IMG/VR virus record: IMGVR_UViG_3300009159_000048 | Coordinates: 1-64,000 of that record | Source: a virus | Strand: one strand, 5' to 3' | Length of the DNA stretch: 64,000 nt | Shown: piece by piece, positions 58,301 to 64,000 of the stretch | Position numbering within the stretch: position 1 is the stretch's first letter | How the letters are laid out: every line of letters begins with the position of its first letter | Position numbers and translations under genes: made by a program | Notes under the pieces: model-generated | Databases searched by the model: none | What the model saw: only the letters and a program-made list of their open reading frames with translations | Told to the model about the DNA's origin: nothing

Positions 58301-59415
58301 CAGCAGCGATAGAAGCATTCGCTGGTGTATTCGAGTATATGTTTGCCAACTCAGGATGGTTCACAGATGGAGATGAGGTGATAGATAACATGACATATGC
58401 CATAAGAAAGATTTCTTATGCAATTGCTGATGTGGCAAGAGAATTTGGTTCCGTTGGTGAACAAAACTGGAAAGCTTATCCATCAGACTCTTGGGGATCA
58501 ACTATTAAATCATTAAATGAGACAATGACCTACTCCGCAAAGTTCTTAGTTGATCAATGGGGTGAAGGTGATTACGAAATAGGATGGGGTCTTTATACAA
58601 TGGCTAATAAAATGAAAAATGTAGCTCATGAATTTGATGGATCTGATAGTTGGCAGGCACCTGACAAGAAATGGGGAGCTTCAACATCATGGAATATGAA
58701 ATTCTTCTCAAAATTAGCAGGATGGATGATTGTTAATGGAAGTTTCGTTGGTACAGAAATGTTAGTTTACACTGCTGATAAGATGAGTAAAATAGCTAAT
58801 AAGTTATACTCAACTAGAAAAGCATTTGATTATAATATACCAGAAAATTTCATACCTAATCTAAGAAAAAACATGTTAGACTTCCAATCGTTGGTACATG
58901 AACTAGCTAAAAATGAAGAGAAAGGTATGTTAGAGTTGATGGGAGACGCATTTGGTAAAGCGATGGGTGAAAAAGATCCTATTATACAAATGGCTAATAG
59001 AATGGTGGCTCTCGCAAAAGGATATTCAGCCTTAGCTAGATCTCTTACTGAATTAGGATCAGCAATGAAATCAGTGAATGCTAAAAGTCTTACAGAACTT
59101 GGTTCTATAACAAAAGGTGTTGCTGGTAAACCAATAGAAGGTAAAAAAGAAGAAAAACAAGGTCTATTTCAAAGTATAAAATCTTCATTCACTAATTTTG
59201 GAGGAGATGATAAGAAAGAAAAATCTGGATTCCAACCACCACCTAAGAGTAAGAAAAACTCATTGGGTTATGTATCAGAAAAACTTGAGGAATTAATAAA
59301 AGTAATGCAAAGTATTAAGAAAGATACAAATAGCTTAGACGCTCAAGTAATGAAGATGGGTGATGGTAAAATCAAAACAGAGGTAGACAGTAGTGGGTTT
59401 GGATTAGACAATTAA
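55384..59415 (+). CDS. Probable tail tape-measure protein with hydrophobic repeats
   Basis: 1343 residues, the largest gene in the window. Residues ~1-95 are a helical charged head. About 100-700 hold repeated hydrophobic units with the pattern SSWILSKI-(R/K)-PM-(T/S)-F/I-x-Q-I followed by a membrane-like helix (IRPMTIPQIITAI, IKPISFSQAITAI, VKPMSFMQIFVAI). About 710-1000 hold soluble repeats with K-x-KWA-x-G-V-x-x-A-I-x-A-F-A-P-V-(Y/F). The C-terminus is a charged helix. Long repeats with hydrophobic helices are characteristic of tape-measure proteins that set tail length and form the ejection channel. A repetitive membrane protein is the alternative. Confidence 0.6.
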   Translation: MDKQLLKALDNLGNALELLTDALASKKEAKSDTAQAISGGDFGKQLESINSGIKSIKADTQAILNNQKTIVDLQKKKNSDKKTDEFESAETDKKKESNIKKGVGTILLIAIAVLAIGMAFKIVGKVDFLSVIGLSLAILLIAVAFERIAKSGLTPRSALGASIVMGIISLGVLISSFILSKIQKITIMQFLSAVMIATLFYFIAPVMADVINRLQDETELSMDDGKGGKTKMRTKKMSWGKLFGMVIGLPLIMLAMSIGITVSSWILSKIRPMTIPQIITAILIAGMFTVVASGIKGLLHALTEETEVQAKGFGGKQKGINMGKLFQLCLILPVLMASIAAGITLSSWILSLIKPISFSQAITAIAIGFMFAVISIGIKGLLTALAVVLQLFGMGTMLKLAAVVVLILPAMALAITASSWILSKVKPMSFMQIFVAIVITLMFAILSYVMPYLAAGIIAIDKILGTKKLFLIPLTLVAISTAIWLSSHILAEMKEIPWMKMLKILVYGIIMALVVTAFTPAVIFLGLLPLSSLIKGVVGIVLISMAIVISSMILAKGKYEKPPKWSWTLQVALAFAVFAPAVVLLGLLPLPVIILGLVAVAIVAVAIVLTDKILAKGQYKKYPPTKWTLGVVAVLAPFALGMAYLGPLIIPIVLGAVAILVVAASIVAVSKIISKGSYDKFPPLEWTKSVTLSMGVFGVAMLGMGSLIVGSLGLGLVALAAGGEAVLMIAQTVVDTAAVLGRGSFNGGPTKEWAQGVSIALGAFSIVYKMLADNAFWSFFGMGGIGPNEFAAGIKVVTKGIIVAAKEFELNKAAFKEGPSEKWAKGVAIAIGAFAPVYKVLLGEGRSLFDKVFGGPAPKPEDMAKAIRTISSGIIVAAQFFAKNKVAFKEGNYPSKKWGVGVGKAIGAFAPVFQLLSGKSWYQSSDDVIRGMGKAIKAVSKAIISSGEIFGKAEDGVFNWKKAPNKKWASGVSAAIEAFAGVFEYMFANSGWFTDGDEVIDNMTYAIRKISYAIADVAREFGSVGEQNWKAYPSDSWGSTIKSLNETMTYSAKFLVDQWGEGDYEIGWGLYTMANKMKNVAHEFDGSDSWQAPDKKWGASTSWNMKFFSKLAGWMIVNGSFVGTEMLVYTADKMSKIANKLYSTRKAFDYNIPENFIPNLRKNMLDFQSLVHELAKNEEKGMLELMGDAFGKAMGEKDPIIQMANRMVALAKGYSALARSLTELGSAMKSVNAKSLTELGSITKGVAGKPIEGKKEEKQGLFQSIKSSFTNFGGDDKKEKSGFQPPPKSKKNSLGYVSEKLEELIKVMQSIKKDTNSLDAQVMKMGDGKIKTEVDSSGFGLDN

Positions 59416-59456
59416 CGCAGTTACTAAACTTTGTTAATAAATTAAATATAAATGTT

Positions 59457-59885
59457 ATGGACGTTGGTTTTATAAAAAAATTAAAACTGTTTGGAACTTT
59501 TGGTAAAGTTCTTAGAAAAAACAAAGTTGAATTAAGAAGTAAATTCTTTATAAGAATAGATAATGCTCGTAGATTGTATACGGTTGTAAACATACCCGAA
59601 GAGTTAATAGGAGAAGCTTACTCTCTAAAAAAATCAGATATAGATAGAATATCACAAACCTATATTCAAGAATACACAAAGGATTTGGCAAAATTTCTAA
59701 ACGAAAAAGGATTTGGTGAGTTGTATGAGGTTTATGAAATAAAAAAAGTTGATAAATATTCTTATTTAGTAATTATTGGATTCAGTGGATTCAAATCAAC
59801 AATTTTCTTCAATTGGTTTTATTACGCTATTATTCCAGTAAGTATTTTATCTGGAATAATAATTTCTCTACTTTTATTAATATAA
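59457..59885 (+). CDS. Small protein with C-terminal membrane anchor
   Basis: 142 residues: a basic, helical soluble part and one long hydrophobic segment at about 113-141 ending in LLLLI. Tail-anchored topology. It follows the tape-measure candidate by 41 bases on the same strand. No family recognised. Confidence 0.55.
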   Translation: MDVGFIKKLKLFGTFGKVLRKNKVELRSKFFIRIDNARRLYTVVNIPEELIGEAYSLKKSDIDRISQTYIQEYTKDLAKFLNEKGFGELYEVYEIKKVDKYSYLVIIGFSGFKSTIFFNWFYYAIIPVSILSGIIISLLLLI

Positions 59886-59936
59886 ATCTAAACAATTCAA
59901 GTCAATTATATTATAATAAATAAAATAATTACTTAT

Positions 59937-60365
59937 ATGGATAATTTTTACGAGATATCAGAAGATACAACAGGTAAATTCTTTGAAATTTTTAACAAAA
60001 AATCATTTCCACTTTCAATTAAATTTCAATTTATTGGAGATGAAAAACAAAAGGAGCTTATTAAAGTTTCACTTATCAACCCAAAAATTTCTTTCCTTTT
60101 AGGAAAAGAGATTTTAATCTCAGTAAATGAGGACATCATGAACGCATTTGATGATGAATCAGTTACAATCTTAATGGAACAAGAAATTGACAAAATTTAC
60201 ATTAATATTGAAACTGGTAAAATGAAACTTATTAAGACCGACTTAAATACATTTTCTTCACTAGTAAACAAATACGGAGTAGAAAAAGTAGCAAGAGCTA
60301 ATAAAGTTGAAGAACTTTACCAAGATCAAAAAAGAGACGCAAGAGACGAAGAATTTATAGCTTAA
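59937..60365 (+). CDS. Conserved-looking protein, unknown
   Basis: 142 residues, acidic, alpha/beta (FLLGKEILISVNEDIMNAFDD, then ILMEQEIDKIYINIETGKMK and LVNKYGVEKVARANKVEE). The central ILMEQEID block resembles conserved phage proteins near head or neck genes, but no catalytic motif is present. First of three small plus-strand genes 59937-61281 that share closely spaced, A-rich leaders. Confidence 0.55.
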   Translation: MDNFYEISEDTTGKFFEIFNKKSFPLSIKFQFIGDEKQKELIKVSLINPKISFLLGKEILISVNEDIMNAFDDESVTILMEQEIDKIYINIETGKMKLIKTDLNTFSSLVNKYGVEKVARANKVEELYQDQKRDARDEEFIA

Positions 60366-60382
60366 AAATAATAATAATAAAC

Positions 60383-60613
60383 ATGATAACTAATAATCAA
60401 AATCACGGACAAAATTACGTTCAAGCACTTAAGAAAAAATATGAGTTTCAGATGGAAGAAGCTAAAGCAAATTTAGCTCTTTATTTTTCTAGCTCAAATT
60501 TAGCAGCAATTGGAGAACACTCTGATTTACTAGCTGAACATGACAGATGGGTTGAACAATATGCAAACGCAAAAGATAAACTAGAAGCTCTTATGAGCCT
60601 ATATGAAAATTAA
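60383..60613 (+). CDS. Small helical protein
   Basis: 76 residues (MITNNQNHGQNYVQALKKKY...), predicted as two helices with a heptad-like pattern (DRWVEQYANAKDKLEALMSL). Seventeen bases after the preceding gene. No family recognised. Confidence 0.55.
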   Translation: MITNNQNHGQNYVQALKKKYEFQMEEAKANLALYFSSSNLAAIGEHSDLLAEHDRWVEQYANAKDKLEALMSLYEN

Positions 60614-60627
60614 AAATAAAAAATAAC

Positions 60628-61281
60628 ATGGGACAATTAGAAAGTAACGTAGTAAAACCACAAGTTTCATTCGTAGAAAACGAACAAGAAATAAGAACAA
60701 TTGACTTAAATGTCGAGGAAAACTTAGATAGTAGGATAAGTGACATCAAACGTCATATTACTGATAAAAACGGAAAAGGGCAATCTGATAAAATTAAAGA
60801 TGAACTTTATTTAGAAGCACAAAGATTGTGGAAAGAATTCGCAACAACTTTAAAGGAATCTAAATACAATTTCTATTTAGACAGACCACAACACAAATTC
60901 TTAACCGATTTGATTCTTAATAAATTAGAATATGATATTAATTCAGTGTTCTTTGCAATTCAATTAAAAGATTTATTTGATGTTATGAAAGATTCTAAAT
61001 ATAAAGATGATAGTCAATTAATTAGTTACAATGTAAATGCAACTGAAATCACTTATATTTATCACTTGATTTCTACTCATAAAGTAAAAGGACTAACAAA
61101 AGATTCTTATCTTTTTGCTGAAATTCTTATGAAAATAGGAAACATCAGTAAAGTTATCAACTACTATGACGCAACTGGTAAAAACTTATCAGTAGAAATC
61201 AATGATTGGGTTGTAACATTCGAAGATGGAGTTATTAGAGAAGTTCGAGAAGAAGAATCAGTTTCTGGTGTATCTTTGTAA
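60628..61281 (+). CDS. Unknown helical protein
   Basis: 217 residues, helical and acidic (LDSRISDIKRHITDKNGKGQ, DELYLEAQRLWKEFATTLKE, then DRPQHKFLTDLILNKLEYDI). C-terminal beta hairpin EINDWVVTFEDGVIREV. No motif recognised. Ends at a bidirectional terminator facing the large structural gene. Confidence 0.55.
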   Translation: MGQLESNVVKPQVSFVENEQEIRTIDLNVEENLDSRISDIKRHITDKNGKGQSDKIKDELYLEAQRLWKEFATTLKESKYNFYLDRPQHKFLTDLILNKLEYDINSVFFAIQLKDLFDVMKDSKYKDDSQLISYNVNATEITYIYHLISTHKVKGLTKDSYLFAEILMKIGNISKVINYYDATGKNLSVEINDWVVTFEDGVIREVREEESVSGVSL

Positions 61282-61300
61282 TAAACGAATAACATAAATA

Positions 61301-61330
61301 AAAAAGACCAAAATTAATTTTGGTCTTTTT
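61301..61330. terminator. Bidirectional terminator hairpin
   Basis: AAAAAGACCAAAATT / AATTTTGGTCTTTTT, a perfect palindrome between convergent genes. Confidence 0.88.
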
Positions 61331-61336
61331 TTTGTT

Positions 61337-64000
61337 TTAATAAACTGGAGAAATTGGTTCAAAAGGACCAATAGGATCTATATAAGCATATTCTTCAGGT
61401 AAATCTTTTAACCCCTTTAAGTAATAACTTTTCTTATCAGTGTAAATTTGCCCATATCCATTATCAGACGTAACTTCAATTACTACAAATGGATCAATAT
61501 TACTATCTGCGGTAAAATTAAATGGTTTAAGACTCGTACCTTCTCTATACTCATGTATAGTTTGTACTGGTTCTAGACTAATTCTCTTCCATTCAGTTAC
61601 TTTTAACCAATTCTGAGGATCTAAATTAGGAGGAAAATTTGGAGTTGGTGGTACTGTTAAAGAAACAGAGGCTGTTGAACCAAGACCACTATAAACATAA
61701 AAATCATCTTCATATTTAACTACAGAACTGACCGAATAATTATCACTAGATGACCACAAAGCAGAATTTTCAAACTTTCTTGGATTCTTAACTCTATTAT
61801 TATCGATTACAGACTCATACAACAATTCAAAATAAATAACTTTATCTCCTTTTTCATATGTAGTAAAAGGAGCCCATTCTTTATATGTCTTATAAGTTCT
61901 AATTCTAACATTAAAGTAATCAGGAGCACTCAGTGTAGCTTCTCTATAAGGAGCAACCTCAGGTCTAGGAAACTCAAAGTATGGACTAGTCAAACCTGGA
62001 ATTATTGAATAAAAGTCAAGTACACAGTTATAAACAGTAGAACCACTATTAACCGGTGATAAATAAGCCTCATTCATTTTAAATGTAACCGGAGTCATCT
62101 CTTGTTTCATGTTGAATATAGAAACATCAAAAGTTTGGTGTTGAATAGATGATCCAGAATTTAAGTAAGTCCTACCAGTAACATCCATTATTTTATGAGT
62201 CAATGGTATTATATTTCTTTTTAACCAATACTTTAATCCTTGAAGTTTAATAATAATCTCATCGAGTGTATAGTCAAGTATAAAGTTACCGTCAAAATCT
62301 GTTATAAAATAAGTTAAATTAAATAAATTAGTATCCTCATAATTTGGATTAGGAAGAGTCATTTTTAGAAAATCTTTCTCATTCCAACCCTTTATAGTAT
62401 TATCAAAAATATCAGGAATTTCAACTTTAAATAACTGACCAAATTGTTTAGACTCAGCATTTATATTTCTATAATACTCATTTAATTGTAAATCATTATA
62501 ACCAAAGTAGTTTATAGCATTTATCAAAGATTTATAAGAACCTATATAAGGATAAATCTGTGATTTATTCATCAACATTTCCTTTCTCTTTTTATTCAAG
62601 AAAGGCCAATCAATACCACCTTCATTTATATCATATTCTTTGAATATGAATACCTCATCAGGACTTATTAACTTACCAAGATTAGATAACTCAATTTTAA
62701 ATCTGATATCTTCTTCTTCAGTTTGACCATATGTTACAAATCTTCCAACCTCTTTATCTTTTACCTTAAATGTACATTTCAGATAAGTAGTCTTACCAGT
62801 TTGTGGATAATTCTGTAAAACAGTATTTTCTTGCAACATAACATCAGTATTAACATTGAAGAAATCAACAATTAAATACTTAGTAAATACATTTCTTATT
62901 TTTACAATTATTGAATTATTTCTTGAGATGTATTGATTTTTATTATTTGTATTATCCCTTATATAAATAACTAAATTTTGACCAGGTTTTAATCCTCTTC
63001 CAGTAAAAGTCTCACTAGATGTTTCATTTATAAAAATCTCACCTCTTCTATCTCCGTTCACATCAGTAGTTCTAAATGTAATATTTGTATACTGATTTGA
63101 TAGTATATTAAATTCAATTGGTTCACTTTTGAATAGTTGCAATACTGTTCTTAAAGCTCCTTCATTTTCTGACCTATATCCTATAAAAGTCTCAAGTGCA
63201 ACTGGAGAAACCGTAGTATCATTACTATCATCAATATAACTCAATTCATACTCAACCTTATCAAAAATAGTTTGTTGATAAGCAGCATAGTTAACTTTTG
63301 TTATATCCTTATTAGCAATTCTATTTAGTACAGGACTATCCAACGGCTTCACACCGGTATAAGCATAAGAACCAGTAGCTGGTAGTAAATCTCCAGAAAA
63401 ATCATATAAAAAGAACTCAGTAGCTTGATCAGTAAGCCATCTCCAGTAGTATTTTACCTTTACATCACCCTCAAAATTTTCTCTAGGTCTTCTAAAGAAT
63501 TCTCTTGTTTGTAACCAAATACTTTCACGAGGAACATAAGTTGGGTCAAAAATACCATAAGATCCATCATCGATTGAAGAGAAAGTAGCTGGATTAATTA
63601 TTATAGAACCATTCAATACAACTTGAACTTCAGCAACTGAATTTATAGACGGTTGTATTGACCAAACCGAATCCCTTTCTGGATTGTATATTATTTTAGT
63701 TGTAGGAGCACCAGTTGATTGATTCCACTTTACAGTACCATCTAAAGCATCAACTGCGATTATTTGACCATTCGATCCTGTATATCCTTGTAACGAAACA
63801 TATACATCACCATCATGTTGATTTAATACTAAATATCCATGACCTGCTGTTCCTTGAATCTGAGTTGACGTATTTGACAATAAATCTAATCTATATAAAC
63901 CTGAGTTATTAGATACATTCATCTCACCAGTCAAATTATTAAAAATTATATCATTAAAGTTAGTAGTAGTAATTGATAATGACTGCGTAACTCCATTATC
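61337..64000 (-). CDS. Large tail/baseplate structural protein (5' truncated by window edge)
   Basis: At least 888 residues; the frame is open to base 64000, so the start lies to the right. The N-terminal visible part has beta-propeller-like repeats (QIIAVDALDGTVKWNQSTGA, PERDSVWSIQPSINS). The middle (about 440-620) has KKRKEMLMNKSQIYPYIGSY followed by KSLINAINYFGY, a signature recurrent in tail proteins of large Bacteroidota phages. The C-terminal part contains Ig-like or carbohydrate-module-like strands (WAPFTTYEKGDKVIY, ending YIDPIGPFEPISPVY). Probably a baseplate wedge or tail-surface protein. The exact T4 equivalent is not clear. Confidence 0.6.
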   Translation of the reverse strand, partial: DNGVTQSLSITTTNFNDIIFNNLTGEMNVSNNSGLYRLDLLSNTSTQIQGTAGHGYLVLNQHDGDVYVSLQGYTGSNGQIIAVDALDGTVKWNQSTGAPTTKIIYNPERDSVWSIQPSINSVAEVQVVLNGSIIINPATFSSIDDGSYGIFDPTYVPRESIWLQTREFFRRPRENFEGDVKVKYYWRWLTDQATEFFLYDFSGDLLPATGSYAYTGVKPLDSPVLNRIANKDITKVNYAAYQQTIFDKVEYELSYIDDSNDTTVSPVALETFIGYRSENEGALRTVLQLFKSEPIEFNILSNQYTNITFRTTDVNGDRRGEIFINETSSETFTGRGLKPGQNLVIYIRDNTNNKNQYISRNNSIIVKIRNVFTKYLIVDFFNVNTDVMLQENTVLQNYPQTGKTTYLKCTFKVKDKEVGRFVTYGQTEEEDIRFKIELSNLGKLISPDEVFIFKEYDINEGGIDWPFLNKKRKEMLMNKSQIYPYIGSYKSLINAINYFGYNDLQLNEYYRNINAESKQFGQLFKVEIPDIFDNTIKGWNEKDFLKMTLPNPNYEDTNLFNLTYFITDFDGNFILDYTLDEIIIKLQGLKYWLKRNIIPLTHKIMDVTGRTYLNSGSSIQHQTFDVSIFNMKQEMTPVTFKMNEAYLSPVNSGSTVYNCVLDFYSIIPGLTSPYFEFPRPEVAPYREATLSAPDYFNVRIRTYKTYKEWAPFTTYEKGDKVIYFELLYESVIDNNRVKNPRKFENSALWSSSDNYSVSSVVKYEDDFYVYSGLGSTASVSLTVPPTPNFPPNLDPQNWLKVTEWKRISLEPVQTIHEYREGTSLKPFNFTADSNIDPFVVIEVTSDNGYGQIYTDKKSYYLKGLKDLPEEYAYIDPIGPFEPISPVY

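Noticed and set aside
1-64000. CRISPR arrays, tRNA genes, insertion sequences, integrase
   Set aside because: No regularly spaced repeats, no cloverleaf with T-loop and no transposase or integrase motifs were seen on either strand by reading. A tRNAscan or CRISPR finder run was not possible.

Overview
The window is part of the genome of a large tailed phage of the T4-like (myovirus) type. It carries a UvsX/RecA-type recombinase, a DnaB-type replicative helicase, a family-B DNA polymerase of the T4 gp43 kind, a baseplate-hub-like protein, tail fibre proteins, a probable tape-measure protein, class I ribonucleotide reductase and thymidylate synthase. The host is probably a member of the Bacteroidota. 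The DNA is AT-rich (about 30 percent GC by eye), leaders are A-rich without clear Shine-Dalgarno sequences, one small protein resembles the Bacteroidota histone-H1-like family, and two promoters fit the Bacteroidota consensus TTTG-N19/20-TAnnTTTG (31529-31559 on plus, 19151-19182 on minus). No integrase, insertion sequence, CRISPR array or tRNA gene was seen. Genes are densely packed on both strands, and many convergent pairs are separated by A-stem-loop-T hairpins that should terminate in both directions.

Layout. 1-3.1 kb: 3' end of uvsX, an H1-like protein and small genes, a DUF6011-type protein and a RuvC-like nuclease. 3.2-10.4 kb: a block of proteins sharing a short N-terminal peptide (M-K-x-x-K-x-F-x-x-F type), including an ankyrin/PcfJ-like protein, an HExxH protein and a Dps/ferritin-like protein. 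10.4-15.7 kb: tail fibre-like proteins, two of them paralogous. 15.7-17.2 kb: an adenine-type DNA methyltransferase and a gp26-like baseplate protein. 17.2-19.2 kb: a Ro60/TROVE protein with a ~400-nt structured noncoding RNA directly upstream in the same orientation. 19.3-37.1 kb: NrdA, helicase, DinG-like helicase, the N-terminal half of DNA polymerase B, ThyA, P-loop ATPase and Fpg/Nei glycosylase, interleaved with more tagged proteins. 37.1-40.6 kb: a DUF4326 protein, a 2H-phosphoesterase-like protein (candidate anti-CBASS nuclease), a zinc aminopeptidase-like protein and a retropepsin-like protein. 40.7-50.4 kb: ten glycan genes on the plus strand (glycosyltransferases, a pyruvyltransferase-like gene broken by a stop codon, two miniature DegT aminotransferases, a methyltransferase, two left-handed-beta-helix acyltransferases). 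50.4-55.3 kb: two capsid-protein-like fragments, a family-A-polymerase-like protein and tagged proteins. 55.4-64 kb: a 1343-aa tape-measure candidate, small conserved genes and a large tail/baseplate protein cut by the right edge.

Two observations stand out. About eighteen otherwise unrelated proteins begin with a short peptide that looks like the T4 capsid-targeting sequence, which directs internal proteins into the prohead core and is removed by the gp21 protease. Nearly all their transcription units have a TTAATATATA-like element just upstream, so they may be a late regulon of proteins packaged in the head and injected with the DNA (Dps-like, HExxH, membrane-active, ankyrin). Second, the Ro60 gene sits beside a host-promoter-driven RNA with a 13-bp long-range helix and a GNRA-capped terminator, which suggests a phage-encoded Ro60-RNA particle. 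All family calls come from reading motifs; no database search was possible.
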